Shown: positions 1-10,245, counted from the first letter of the stretch. The stretch: 64,000 bases of DNA from Cordylochernes scorpioides (GCA_030710605.1 CP092863.1:114572014-114636013); one strand, 5' to 3'. Notes: generated by a model not told the origin, from the letters alone. Numbers and translations are program-made.

Positions 1-135
1 ACCAAAGACACACTATATCCGATCTGGATAATTGCGCGTGAAACTATTTACAATAATTCATATTGTAGTAGAGTTGGTAACAGAATTTTCAAAATTGTTT
101 TTATGTGTTTGTGTTTTAAACAAACAAAAAAAAAG
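1..135 (+). repeat. Dispersed repeat R1, 3' part
   Basis: This segment, starting near GACACACTATATCCGATC, recurs at about 36480-36660 (minus) and 53865-54050 (plus). No coding capacity is seen. The three copies differ by small indels. The family is not recognised. Confidence 0.55.
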
Positions 136-317
136 CATTCCTGGACACTTTTATTTTTCCGTTCATCATTACTCTTCACAATTCATCCTTTCATACTTCA
201 TCCCTAAGGTTAGAAATAATCGTTATTTCACTTTAAAATAAATCACGATTTCTCGTTTAAAATAAAACACATTCGGGATAATTTTCATATGTCGTTCTAC
301 AATCATAAGCCGCATTA
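136..317 (+). repeat. Right arm of tRNA-centred palindromic MITE
   Basis: It matches the right arm of the MITE that is complete at 54185-54485, running from the CCTGGACAC acceptor end through ATTACTCTTCACAATTCATC to CATAAGCCGCATTATA. The left arm and most of the tRNA-like centre are missing. A mariner has inserted at the TA at its right edge. Confidence 0.6.
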
Positions 318-319
318 TA

Positions 320-1637
320 CGAGGTGTGTTCATAAGGTATCGCGACATTTGTATTTTTTCAAAAATTATTTATTTATTCATGAATACCTATTTTGTCCCC
401 TTCAAAGTAATCCCCATGAGATATTATACACTTGTGCCAACGGTTTTTCCAATCTTCGAAGCACTTCAAAAAATCATTTTTAAAAATCTTTTTCAGCTCC
501 TCCTTCGATGCCGTCTTTATCTCGTCAAGCGTAGCGTAACGTCGTCCTTTCATGGGCCTCTTCAGTTTAGGGAACAAGAAAAAGTCACAGGGGGCCAGAT
601 CTGGGGAATACGGTGGCTGCGGCATCATTAGTGTGTTGTTTTTGGCCAAAAAGTCGCGCACAAGCAACGATGTGTGAGCAGGGGCGTTATCGTGGTGCAA
701 AAGCCAATTTTTGTTCTTCCACAAATCCGGGCGTTTCTGACGGATTGCTTCGCGCAAATTGCGCATAACTTGCAGGTAATATTCCTTATTGACCGTTCTA
801 CCCTGTGGCAAGAACTCATGATGCACCACGCCCCTGCAATCGAAGAAAACTGTCAGCAAAAACTTTCACATTCGACCGAACTTGGCGCGCTTTTTTCGGT
901 CTCGGTTCGTGCGGCAGCTTCCATTGAGATGATTGAGCTTTGGTTTCCACGTCATAACCATAAAACCACGCTTCGTCACCAGTTATGACTCTCTGAGCAA
1001 ATTTGGGTCGTCGCGGACAGAGTCCAACATCTCATTAGCAATGTTCATGTCGATGCTGTTTTGGTCGCAATTGAGCAATTTTGGTACGATTTCGCGCGAC
1101 CCGTCTCATGCCCAAATCATTGATAAAAATCGAATGGCACGAGCCAATGGATATGTTCAGGTCCTCAGCCACTTCTCTAACGGTGATTCGACGATTGGCC
1201 AATATCATTTCTCCACTTCATTAATTTTTTCGTCTGTTGTTGAAGTACTCGGGCGTCCGGCACGCTCTTCGTCGTTCACATCTTCTCGGCCTTCTGAGAA
1301 CATTTTGTACCACCGATAAACGTTGCTTCGGTCCAAGGTAGCTTCTCCATTTGCCACAGTCAACATTCGTAGTGCATCCGCGCACTTATTTCGTTTTTTC
1401 ACACAAAATTTGATACAGGTTATTTGATCCATTTTTTAATAGGTTAAAAATCGAAGACGATCCAAAACACCTGCAAGCAAAGCAGCCTGTCAACAATTAA
1501 GTGAACATTCAAATGGCCGAGCTTGTCGGCATAAGTGAGAGACATGAGTACCAACATAAAGCCACAAAAAGATCGAAATTCGAATATACGAAACCCGCGA
1601 AAATTCAAAAGTCGCGATACTTTTTGAACACACCTCG
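320..1637 (-). mobile_element. Mariner-like DNA transposon, decayed
   Basis: A 1318-bp element with matching terminal inverted repeats: CGAGGTGTGTTCATAAGGTA at the left, and the complement of a nearly identical sequence at the right. It is flanked by TA at 318-319 and 1638-1639. Length, TIRs and TA target are typical of mariner. The transposase lies on the minus strand and is frameshifted, so the copy can at best be mobilised in trans. Confidence 0.92.
374..1432 (-). pseudogene. Mariner transposase pseudogene (DD34D)
   Basis: On the minus strand the N-terminal helix-turn-helix region is read from 1432 to about 1205 (motif YRWYKMFSEGRE, then AGRPSTST). The first catalytic region TGDEAWFYGYD is near 960-1000. 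The C-terminal half (859-374) has HHDNAPAH and YSPDLAPCDFFLFPKLK. Between the second and third aspartates there are 34 residues, so this is DD34D mariner. The frame breaks at least twice: in the middle near 1050-1090, and in a T-run near 865 (an extra base before LLTVFFD). No single reading frame spans it, so it is a pseudogene. Confidence 0.9.
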
Positions 1638-1639
1638 TA

Positions 1640-1775
1640 TATATATATAAAGAGACAAGAGTCGCCTCTCCCGTCAAAACAGACGTCTAAAACCAGACGC
1701 CATCTATTTTGAAGGGAGAAGCGACTCTTGTCCCTTTAGATTAATTTCCTCCCGGCAAAATTTCCACCTATATAC
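1640..1775 (-). repeat. Fold-back copy of retrozyme-like family RZ-B
   Basis: The sequence reads CCTCTCCCGTCAAAACAGAC, then CAGACGCCATCTATTTTGA, then an inverted return to TTTCCTCCCGGCAAAATTTC. It is an inverted, internally deleted copy of the 317-bp repeat that carries a hammerhead at 47521-47564. No ribozyme core is left here. Confidence 0.6.
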
Positions 1776-1779
1776 ATAT

Positions 1780-2190
1780 ATATGAAAAAATAATAGAAAA
1801 ATAAAAAATAAAAAGGTCAGGTGTTGATGTTAAAAATAAAAATTCGTGGGTGTTTTTTTCTTGATTTATAAAGAAATTGGGTTGGCCAAATATCAGGGAA
1901 CAGGCTAAATCAATGTTTAGTTGAATTCTGTTCCACTAGATGGTGCTCTGTCATCTGTAAAGCCCATGTGCTCCTAGTCAGGATATGCTTTTTTTTATTT
2001 TTAATATATATATATGTGGTATGTCAATAAATATACGCTATATTTTCATATTCACCATAAATATAAATAGTGTAACAGACCTAAATTGTAGATACAATTC
2101 AACCACGCCAGCTTGACCATCATGTAATCACAGATAAAATAATAAAGTTTTATTGAGAGTCCGCCGCACCCAAGACAGGACGAGGGTCCG
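1780..2190. other. AT-rich spacer, nothing recognised
   Basis: Low-complexity AT-rich DNA with short TA runs. No ORF, RNA gene or inverted repeat that I can support. Confidence 0.5.
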
Positions 2191-2194
2191 AGGT

Positions 2195-2415
2195 CCAATT
2201 TCGTCAAAGATTATTCATTTCCTCCCAGGAAACTTCCAATAAGTTTTACGATCGCCATTGAATACCGACAAACGAGCCGGACAAGAAACAGATTATCTCT
2301 CCCTCACATGTAGATCAGACACTCTCCTGACCTTGTATCTTCGGCGATGACCTCTCTCTGAGGTGACATCCAACCTGCCTCGTCCTTTGTATTAACCTAT
2401 TGACTTGTACAGCCC
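2195..2415 (-). repeat. Moderately GC-rich dispersed repeat
   Basis: The stretch containing GACATCCAACCTGCCTCGTC matches, in reverse orientation and with divergence, 59770-59970 (GACGAGACAGGTTGGATG). That second copy lies directly upstream of an LTR at 59980, so this may be retroelement-derived. No coding capacity is seen. Confidence 0.4.
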
Positions 2416-2429
2416 TTGATGCAGAGAGG

Positions 2430-2710
2430 AAGGCCCTATATCAACAAATTAAATGTACCAACACTTCATCCCTGCGTATTGCTTTCAAAAATATCAGCAA
2501 ACAAATCTAAGGCAATAGCTTACTATAATTTTTTTTTAGATCATCATTATGTAAGGACCAGTCAACAAGTGAATGACTTGAGACGAAGAGTAAGCCAGTT
2601 CAATTTCTATGTAAATAACACAAGATGATTATTACCTTACCCAATTGGGAGAATCTGTATGGGGAAAGTCCCTAATAAAGGCTTTTGTGTGCGTGTGTGT
2701 GTGTGTGTAT
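2430..2710 (+). mobile_element. LINE 3' end with (TG)n tail
   Basis: The segment ends CCCTAATAAAGGCTTTTGTG followed by a GT repeat. The same ending (GTCTTAATAAAGGC then a simple repeat) occurs at 5960, 9190 and, on the minus strand, 44903-44945 at the end of a LINE relic. This is a typical non-LTR retrotransposon 3' tail. The short ORF inside shows no domain. Confidence 0.45.
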
Positions 2711-3204
2711 TACCTATTGACGCTTGACACCGCTTTTGCCCCATGACTGCATACTGTCTGCCTATCATATATATAAACAATAAATTATTATCTTTTAGAC
2801 TACCTATTTTATTGGTATATCTGTCAATACTTCAACTATGCTAATCTCTATCAATTATATGAAAAAAAGAAGGATTTTAGAGGCATACTCCTTTCTCATA
2901 TCTATGAATAGAGAAACAGAACTAGCACACAAAACTCTATGAATATTATAACAAAATATTTATTATTCTATTAACAGATTATTAATTTTTGATATTCATA
3001 TTTTAAAATTACAAATATATTCTCACAATGAGTATCTTTTTATTAAAAAACGCTAGCTTTCAAGTGTTAATCGCTCTTCAACGGGCTTACTAAAATATCG
3101 ACTTTATCCCAACAGAAATATTTACAAAAACATACAGCGTGGATATTTATAGCTGAAAATTTTGTTTTTGTAAATATTTCTGGTGGTATAAAGTCGATAT
3201 TATA

Positions 3205-4493
3205 TTGGGAGTACAAATAAGTTTTGAGGGATTTGCAAAAGAAGCCACAACAAATATTATATAAATAGCATCGGACCTTGTAAAGGTTTCATGTTAAGGC
3301 TTCATCATTTCCCCAAAAAAATCAGAAGTCTTTCCACTCAAGTGTAAAGAACTTTTTTTTTTTTTTGGTGCTCTAACCATGTCAACCTTTTTGCCAACAA
3401 AACACAATTTGCGGGAAGCGCTGCTTTTTTGTTTTAATTCGAAGAAAAGTGCAACTGATGGACATCGATTGCTGTGTGAGGCATATGGTAAACATGCTCT
3501 ATCAATAAAATCATGTGAGTACTGGTTTCGGCGTTTCAAAAGTGGCGATTTTGACACCAGAGACAAAGAACGCGGAGGGAGGCCAATAAAGTTCGAAGAC
3601 GCTGAGTTGGAGGCTTTATTGGACGAAGATTCAAGCCAAACTCAAGAGGAGCTCGCTGAAAGCTTGGGAGTGACTCAACATGCGATTTCGAACCGTCTCA
3701 AGGTCATGTGTATGGGGCAAAAACAAGGAAATTGGGTTCCATATGAACTCAAGCCAGGAAACATCGAGCGCCGTATTTGCACGTGCGAACTACTGCTCAA
3801 AAGACAAAATAGCAAGGGTTTTTTGCATCGAATCGTGACGGGGGACGAAAAGTGGATTCACTACGACAACCCAAAGCGCAGAAAATCGTGGGTTAAGCCC
3901 GGTCATGCATCAACTTCAACGGCCAAACCGAATATTCATGGCAAGAAGCTAATGCTGTGCATCTGGTGGGATCAGCTCGGAGTGATCTACTATGAGCTAC
4001 TTCAGCCTAACGAAACCATCACTGGAGAACGTTACCAACAACAATTGATGCGATTAAGCCGAGCATTGAAGATTAAACGCCCACTATATGCCAAAAGACA
4101 CGACATGGTGATCTATCAGCACGACAACGCTCGGCCACATGTTGCAAAAGTTGTCAAGGAGACTTTGGAGGCGCTTCAATGGGATGTCCTACCCCACCCG
4201 CTGTATTCACCAGACATTGCTCCTTCAGACTACCACATGTTCCGTTCGATGACACATGGCCTGGCCGAGCAGCACTTCACTTCTTACGAAGAGGCGAAAA
4301 ATTGGGTCAATGTCTGGATCGCCTCAAAAGACGAGGAATTTTTTCGACACGGAATCCGTATGCTGCCTGAAAGATGGGAAAAAGTCGTAGCTAAAGATGG
4401 ACAATACTTTGAATGAAATATATTGTACTGATTTCTCTGAATAAAGCTTCGAATTTATAAAAAAAATCCCTCAAAACCTATTTGTACTCCTAA
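3205..4493 (+). mobile_element. Mariner transposon, apparently intact
   Basis: A 1289-bp element with TIRs of about 28 bp, starting TTGGGAGTACAAATAAG on the left and ending with the complement of TTAGGAGTACAAATAGG on the right. It is flanked by TA at 3203-3204 and 4494-4495. It carries an uninterrupted transposase and only minor TIR mismatches. All parts needed for a mobile mariner are visible; activity is inferred, not shown. Confidence 0.93.
3379..4416 (+). CDS. Mariner transposase (DD34D), intact
   Basis: A 345-residue protein, the usual mariner length. It binds element ends and cuts and pastes DNA at TA sites. Residues 1-60 form the first helix-turn-helix (CEYWFRRFKSGDFD), followed by GGRP at 66-69. 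A second helix-turn-helix lies at about 85-110 (ELAESLGVTQHAISNRL). WVPYEL at 119-124 corresponds to the mariner WVPHEL dimer/cleavage motif. Catalytic aspartates are D156 (VTGDEKWIHYD), D249 (YQHDNARPH) and D284 (YSPDIAPSD), the last two separated by 34 residues. The start ATG at 3379 gives the canonical N terminus. It sits inside matching TIRs with TA duplication. No stop or frameshift is seen, unlike the copy at 320-1637, which is a different mariner lineage. Subfamily not assigned. Confidence 0.95.
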   Translation: MSTFLPTKHNLREALLFCFNSKKSATDGHRLLCEAYGKHALSIKSCEYWFRRFKSGDFDTRDKERGGRPIKFEDAELEALLDEDSSQTQEELAESLGVTQHAISNRLKVMCMGQKQGNWVPYELKPGNIERRICTCELLLKRQNSKGFLHRIVTGDEKWIHYDNPKRRKSWVKPGHASTSTAKPNIHGKKLMLCIWWDQLGVIYYELLQPNETITGERYQQQLMRLSRALKIKRPLYAKRHDMVIYQHDNARPHVAKVVKETLEALQWDVLPHPLYSPDIAPSDYHMFRSMTHGLAEQHFTSYEEAKNWVNVWIASKDEEFFRHGIRMLPERWEKVVAKDGQYFE

Positions 4494-4904
4494 TAGTAAG
4501 CCCGTTGAAGAGCGATTAACGCTTGAAAGCTAGCATTTTTTTAAATAAAAAAGATACTCATTGTGAGAATATATTTGTAATTTTAATACCTTTTTCACAT
4601 TTTTATCATAAATAGAGATTTATATTCATATTTGACTACTCTGTATACTTTCCTTATTGCTTCTTTTGTATTTTTTTATAAATTTTTGTTTATTCTTGAC
4701 TTAAATAAATTGCTGTGTCATCCTGAAGTTTTATCTTTACTAATTTTTCTATGTTACTATATTTAGAATTTATTATATTTTGTTCTTAAAAATATAAAAT
4801 TTTATAAAAAATATTGTTGTAAATATTTATAATGTTTGCCTGTTTTCATTTGTAATGACATTTTTCTTCTATGAATACGAAAATAACTACTATATTTTTA
4901 TATT

Positions 4905-5200
4905 TAAGCTTCTTAAAAAACATAAAATAATGAATTCTAAATATTTATAATGTAACTTTGGTGTGTTTGTTAATAGTTTCTTCTGTGAATACAGAATTAT
5001 ATAACATATTTGCATATTTTTTTGGGTGTTCTCTTAAAAACATAAAATAATGAATTCTAAATATTTATAATGTAACTTTGGTGTGTATTAATGGTTTCTT
5101 CTGTGAATACAGAATTATATAACATATTTTTTTGGGTGGTCTCTTAAAAACATAAAATAATGAATTCTAAATATTTATAATGTGGCTCTTTGTTAATAGT
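4905..5200 (+). repeat. Tandem repeat, about 110-120 bp units
   Basis: The block AACATAAAATAATGAATTCT followed by AAATATTTATAATGTAACTT begins near 4920, 5040 and 5150. A partial unit recurs at about 5730. Units differ by small deletions (loss of GTTT and of TTGCATAT). Confidence 0.75.
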
Positions 5201-5233
5201 TTTGTAAATTATTAACATAAAATGATAAAATAA

Positions 5234-5695
5234 GAATATAAACAATATCAATACGTTTCTTTATTCGTGAAAAATACAAGCTTTCGGATCTTTACAATCC
5301 TTGTTAGCACGTTTTCTTTGAACTTTTTTCTAGAAAGAACGAGCTGACTCACTTCGATTCAATTCGATTTATTTCAAACAACAAAAAAGAATTACACTAA
5401 AATTTAATGCGATTTAGTTGTATTCATAACATAAAAAAGACACTTTATTAACACAAAGAAAAAAGAAAAACAACAATAAGGAATGATGATAAGTAACAAT
5501 AAAATTCTATGAATATGAATTATAATTAATTAATAAAATACAATAATAATAATAATAATAAACCTAACAATCTTTCTACAGGCATTGCTATGAGTTGAGA
5601 AAATCTGTGGACGAATTACCTATAGAAAGATTATAAAGATACGAAAGCTTGCAATTTACACAAATAAAGAAACGCATTTCTATTGTTTATATTCC
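5234..5695. repeat. Inverted-repeat element with CGAAAGCTT arms
   Basis: About 55-bp terminal inverted repeats run from GAATATAAACAATATCAATA at 5234 to the complement ending near 5692. Each arm contains the AAGCTTTCGG / CGAAAGCTT motif also found at 13320, 17790, 43790 and 57520. The interior has a short AAT repeat and no ORF. Confidence 0.6.
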
Positions 5696-5924
5696 TTTTT
5701 TATACTTTATAGAAATTTTCTATTTCAAATAAAATGATGAATTCTAAATATTTATTCTTATGTTTTTTTCTTCACAAGATGCAACCATTTACTCAATAAT
5801 CTACTTCTTCACTGTGTTCTATGCACGATGTATATAGTCTTTTGTACATAGATATTATTTTCTTGTTTTTCTCTTTTCTGAGCGAGGATTTTTTTCTTCC
5901 CCTACTTCTCATTTCTTTTTAGAT

Positions 5925-5990
5925 CCATTTCTAACAGGTGTCTGTATAAGACGGAGTGTCTTAATAAAGGCTTGTGTATGTATTTATTCT
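5925..5990 (+). repeat. LINE 3' tail fragment
   Basis: CTGTATAAGACGGAGTGTCTTAATAAAGGC is present in outline, followed by a simple T/G/A repeat. It is the same 3' signature as at 2660-2710 and 9170-9220. Confidence 0.4.
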
Positions 5991-6170
5991 TATGGATATT
6001 AGGATTATCGTTCACATAGGGCAATGCTATAATTTAACAATTTTTGCGGAAGAGCGATTGCTCGAAGCATATTATTAAAATATACAAGTATCAGAGTCAT
6101 CAACAATCAATTCTGTCATCGTTTGCTTTTGTGAATGGAATAAATACCCTAATATGGCCATTTCTTATAA

Positions 6171-6241
6171 GCATCGGTGGTTCTGTGGTAGAATGCTCGC
6201 CTGCTACGCGGGCGGCCTGGGTTCGATTCCCGGCCGATTCA
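6171..6241 (+). tRNA. tRNA-Gly-like gene with GCT anticodon (probable pseudogene)
   Basis: The body is that of metazoan tRNA-Gly-GCC: acceptor GCATCGG pairs with CCGATTC apart from one mismatch at the second pair, the anticodon stem is CTCGC/GCGGG, and box B is GGTTCGATTCC. The anticodon loop reads CTGCTAC, so the anticodon is GCT (serine codon AGC) instead of GCC. The usually invariant A14 is replaced (GGTTCTGTGG). A run of 17 or more T follows at once, a strong Pol III terminator. The fold is kept, but the acceptor mismatch and changed D-loop argue for a pseudogene or a recent copy. A charged, recoding tRNA is unlikely but not excluded. Confidence 0.75.
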
Positions 6242-6287
6242 TTTTTTTTTTTTTTTTTACAATTTTTAAAACTCATTTATATCATTA

Positions 6288-6656
6288 TCCCTATATATAT
6301 ATATAAAAGTCAGCGTATGTATGTATGTTTGTCAACTATACACGTCCACAAAACGTAACTAATCTGACTGAAATTTTAACAGTATATAAAGTAGAATCTG
6401 GAAAAACTCTCGGTGAAAATTTCAGGTCTCTATCCCGAATATCCGTCGTGTTATTTGCAAATTTGCTCTTTCGCTCGCGCCTCTAGCGATGAAAATGGGG
6501 GGTAATACCAGCAGACCTAATGTACATGTAAAGTTTGGAGCGGGACGTTTCACAAGAGTGACATCCACGGCTCCAATTTATAATTGTAACGAATAGTATT
6601 TGAATAAAAACATTTAATCGGGTAAAACCCGGGCGTTGCCCGGGTCATTCGGCTAG
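6288..6656 (+). mobile_element. Non-autonomous Helitron
   Basis: It starts with TC after an A (TCCCTATATATATATATA, then AAAAGTCAGCG). It ends with a GC-rich hairpin (ACCCGGGCGTTGCCCGGGT) and CTAG followed by T. These are Helitron ends (5'-TC, subterminal 3' hairpin, CTRR, A/T target). No Rep/helicase ORF. The same ends occur at 7087 (minus), 8017, 20366 (minus) and 42957. Confidence 0.8.
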
Positions 6657-6779
6657 TATTATATAATTGTGTGTAATTCTGCGGTCCTCAAAGCTTATGT
6701 CCATAGTTCATATAAAATACCCATTCCAAGAGTCTATCAACAGTATCACCATAAAAGGAAGTTCCAAAAATGCAATATA

Positions 6780-6960
6780 ACAGCGGTATGGTAGATTAAA
6801 CAGGCGAAACCGCTGGGAGGGTTCACCACTGATGAGCCAGGCCCTCCCATTAATTTTTCCATTGCAGTAAGGGTAGTAGAAATTGTTTTATTTCTGAAAG
6901 AATCATACGCATCTAAAATAGTTTCGTATTTTGATAACAGATGGCGCGCTAATGCATCAT
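6780..6960 (+). repeat. MITE-A copy
   Basis: It contains GGCGAAACCGCTGGGAGGGT, then CACTGATGAGCCAGGCCCTC, and ends ACAGATGGCGCGCTAATGCA. This dispersed family has more than a dozen copies in the window, many as inverted pairs. No ORF. Confidence 0.7.
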
Positions 6961-7086
6961 AAAATAAATGATATAGTCATGGAATTTCCTCCAGGAGTTA
7001 GGATAGAGTCAAAGGATGGATTAGTAAGCCTAATCTCTGTATTTTGATCCGAAAGAACAATTCTGGAATGTCTAATATATATATAC

Positions 7087-7400
7087 TAGCCGAATGACCC
7101 GGGCAACGCCCGTGTTTTACCCGATTGAATGTTTTTATTCAAATACTATTTGTTACAATTATAAATTGGCGCCTTAAATAAATGCATATATTAGTTAATA
7201 ACTATAGCCTATGTGCTTTATCTGTCTATGTACTGTTGGCTTCCGTAGGCGTCTCTTACTGGGAAAAAGAAAGAGAGGATTCCATTTAGTTATTAACTAA
7301 TATATGCATTTATTTAAGGAGCGACCCGCTCCAACACAATAGTTACAAAATCCAAAAAGCGAGTGGGGGGGCAAAGTCCAAAACAAAGTGTCTCGTGTAG
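7087..7400 (-). mobile_element. Helitron 3' end interrupted by a small MITE
   Basis: The reverse complement begins at CTAG and the same hairpin (GGGCGTTGCCC) as the Helitron at 6288-6656, with about 80 bp of close identity. At 7172-7320 a 149-bp insertion with about 30-bp inverted repeats (CCTTAAATAAATGCATATAT and its complement) splits it. Helitron-like sequence (CGCTCC) resumes after it. The 5' end was not located. Confidence 0.6.
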
Positions 7401-7699
7401 TGGTGTGGTGGCATGATCGTAGCCAACCAATAGGAGAGCGCCATTCCAAAAAAAAAAAAAAGCAAACGGTGACAGAGATGACGCATGACGCTCGTAACTG
7501 TATATAGAATGATAAATGGGGGGGGGGGGGGGGCAGGCGCCAAAATGAGCATTCCTGTGTGGGGAGGACTGTATGAGGTATCAAAACTGCCTTTTTGTTC
7601 AAACACAGCAACGTGTGGTACAGCTAGGTGGAGCAGAGTATCAAACATCTTGACAAGTATAGATTCAATAGGGATTGTTGGATGTTTTCTAGAATCGTT

Positions 7700-8017
7700 T
7701 TAACAAATGTTGGTTAGGCAAACTTTTACTCGGATAAAAACCGGGCGAAGCCGTGTACATTCGCTAAATACAGTTATTTACAAATGTTCGTTTGTGGCAA
7801 GATACTATTCCTTCAACTTCAAATTACCGAGTGGGCCAATTAATATTGGATTTATTCAACTTATCAAGTGTTTTTCAAGGGACCGGGAAAAAATGTCAAA
7901 TTATCGAGAGTATAGATTCAGTAGGGATTGGATGTTTGCTAGAATTGTTTTAACAAATGTTTCTTAGGCAAACTTTCAAAAGGTAAAAAACCGGGCGAAG
8001 CCGGGTACATTTGCTAG
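7700..8017 (+). mobile_element. Helitron 3' end, tandemly duplicated
   Basis: Two direct copies of a Helitron 3' segment, about 235 bp apart. Each runs from TAGGGATTG through TTTTAACAAATGTT to CCGGGCGAAGCCG; the second ends TTTGCTAG at 8017 followed by T. The same segment, inverted, forms the 3' end of the Helitron at 20366-21466. The 5' end was not found. Confidence 0.65.
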
Positions 8018-8111
8018 TAGTTCATAATATTTTGCTTCCAATTAAACAAATCAAAGATCAATCCGTATAGATTTCTTTAAACTAATTCGATTTATAATAA
8101 ATGAAAAATTA

Positions 8112-8300
8112 AAGACGCGAATGTTTCTTTCACAAAATTAATTACTGCGATTAAAAAATATTGGGATGGCTTGGCTCATCAGTGGTAAACCCTCCCCAAC
8201 GGTTTCACCATATGAATGATCCAATACAGTATTAGAGCTCTAAAGAAGTAGTCTGATAGATTAAATTGGTGAAACCGCTGGGAAAGGTTCGCCACTTGTG
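8112..8300 (+). repeat. MITE-A copy, inverted pair
   Basis: Left arm: GACGCGAATGTTTCTTT, GGCTTGGCTCATCAGTGG, CGGTTTCACC. An inverted partial arm (GGTGAAACCGCTGGGAAAGG) follows. A further short fragment of the same family lies at 8835-8900. Confidence 0.65.
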
Positions 8301-9069
8301 GTCTTTCAGATTAAAATTGTCAACCACTTTTTTTATTCGTTCAAACTTAAAAAAAAAAAAAAAAAGTTGCATATATTTTGGAGAAAATAGGCAACAATTC
8401 CGGTGTAGATATCCTCAAATTTATCCTTCCCACACATGACGTATCTATATGGTAATTTGAACATCTCCAAGTAACATCGAGGTAAAACACAAACAAAAAA
8501 AAAAGGATTTTTCCAAACGTGTTTTTCTAGGAATGAATAATGTAGAAATATAAGATAATAATACCTTTGAGAAAAACTTTTGTTTTTCTTTGTTATTATT
8601 CACAAATAATATTTTCTCACACCCAGAATTTTCTTGTTGACGCTTTTTCCTTTCTTTAATAACAACCAGGTATTCCTATCTACCTATGTTAGATGTAAAT
8701 ATGCAAAATGTTTACTTTAATTCTGAATAAATTAATAAAGCGAAACACAAACCACATTTTGCTCAAATGTTTTGTTTCTATTTTTTAAATATGTATTATA
8801 ATATAAATTACATGTATATAAAATTTTTGTTTGGGCCTGGCTCGTCAGTGGTGAACCCTCCCCGCAGTTTCGCCAGTTCAATATACCATACCGCATCAAT
8901 TCCATTGCCCGTTCCTACAGGAAAAGAGACTGGAAATTCACAAAATTTCGGGGCTAACTCACTATAATGAACAACATGTATATAAAATTTTTACTACTAT
9001 CCTGCTTGATAAAACATTTATTTATAAATATTTTAAATTTTTCAAGGCGATAGATAAAATGAGGGAAGA

Positions 9070-9217
9070 AGGCTGAACTCCACAGACAACGGCTGATTGC
9101 TCCCCCTCCCCTCTAAATTGCTTTTCCTCCTCACTCATGTACATATATAACCTTTTAGGGGAATCCCCTTGTAAGACAATAGTGTCTTAATAAAGGTTTT
9201 TGTTGTTGTTGTTGTTG
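9070..9217 (+). repeat. LINE 3' tail with (GTT)n
   Basis: It ends GTGTCTTAATAAAGG followed by a GTT repeat, the same 3' signature as the LINE relic ending at 44903 on the minus strand. No coding sequence is present. Confidence 0.45.
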
Positions 9218-9511
9218 TATACACCCATACCTCGCTTTGCTTCGGGGTTACGTTCCAAAAAAAAAAAAAACACGACGCAAATTGAAACGACGCAAAGTGA
9301 AAATAAAATTTTGATGGCATGGCGCAATCAAAAACAAAGCTGTTGCCATATTTTAGGAAAAAAAAACAAAAAAAAATTAAAGTCTTGAATCCAAAACAAC
9401 GCAACTTCGAAAATCTAACGACGCACAGTGAATATCAGTAAAAAATAAGCATAGACGCAACTTCGAAAAAAACGCAAAACGAAACGACGCAAAGCGAGGT
9501 ATTGGTGTATA
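9218..9511. mobile_element. Pogo/Tigger-like MITE
   Basis: About 294 bp with TIRs TATACACCCATACCTCGCTT and the complement of TATACACCAATACCTCGCTT. TACCTCG in the TIR and the TA flank resemble Tigger/pogo-type elements. The interior is A-rich with repeated ACGACGCAAA blocks and no transposase. Confidence 0.7.
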
Positions 9512-9839
9512 TAAATTAGTTTTTAGATTTTAAATAGACAATTCAATATATTTTATTGACACTTTTAGTCAATTGTTACAAAATTCAAAGATAAATTAAA
9601 CAAAGATAAATGTGATTATTTACAATTTGATGATAAAATATAAAAATCTGTTCTCAGTAAAGGAGGCTCCTACATCTTGTCCTCCTCCAGACAAGAACAG
9701 GATCAATTTGAACCGTTCTCAGTTCGAAATTTTAAATAGAGATAGTATGCAAATATTACTATTAATAATATTATGTTAAAAAAGGTCTATATATATATCG
9801 TAATTTAAAACAATGTGATATGTAAGTAATAAAGTATGA

Positions 9840-10245
9840 AGTCTTTTCTAGTCGTCTCAAAGTGACACCAGCTTGCCACCGGACACCCGGGGGATCCAGG
9901 GAGGGACAAAAAAGGGGCGTTGGTCCGGATGTTGACAGTTAGTTAGGTTACAGTGGATATTTTCGGACAGGTCGCTCGGTTCTAAGCCATTATCATCTCA
10001 CGGCGGCCTTCGTGGCCGCCGTTTTGGCTCCTCTCTGCCTCCGCGGCTTCATGCAGGACGCCGAGCTTTCCTCAGTTAATCCTCAACTTTCCTCTGGTCC
10101 TGGTGCCACGTGAGACGTACTAGGAGAGCGTCTTTTGATCCCAAACTTTGTCCTTACTGTCCCGTGCGGACTTCCCACTCTGCACGCCTTGCCACTCAAC
10201 CCCGACTGCTTCCAACTCACTTGTTGTCTTACCCGGGTTTACGAC
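9840..10245. other. GC-rich island with a strong hairpin
   Basis: The base composition is sharply more GC-rich than the surroundings. A perfect stem, CGGCGGCC-TTCGT-GGCCGCCG, lies near 9999-10020 and is followed by TTTT. No ORF of convincing length and no known RNA family recognised. It could be a SINE-like or captured sequence. Confidence 0.4.

Larger units (their letters stand above)
3002..4590. mobile_element. Fold-back element split by a mariner
   Basis: Outer arms of about 90 bp are inverted repeats: ACAAATATATTCTCACAATG at 3011 and its complement ending near 4585, both running through CTTCAACGGGCTTACT. Left of the mariner, an inner pair (TATCGACTTTAT / ATAAAGTCGATA plus CAGAAATATTTACAAAAAC and its complement) folds again at about 3095-3200. 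Before the mariner inserted, this was one palindromic non-autonomous element. The mariner occupies 3205-4493. Confidence 0.7.

Noticed and set aside
374-1432. Joining the mariner fragments into one working gene by an intron model
   Set aside because: The breaks are single-base frameshifts in runs without splice signals, and mariners lack introns.
6829-6850. CACTGATGAGCC in MITE-A, with GGCGAAACC upstream, as a permuted hammerhead
   Set aside because: Stem I would have only four bases between the cleavage triplet and CTGATGA, so it cannot form.
7297-7703. Overlapping ORFs rich in proline and phenylalanine
   Set aside because: They are translations of a G-run and flanking repeat; frames on both strands are equally open.
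9135-9404. ORFs on both strands over the pogo-like MITE
   Set aside because: Low-complexity translations of A-runs and GTT repeats; no transposase motif.
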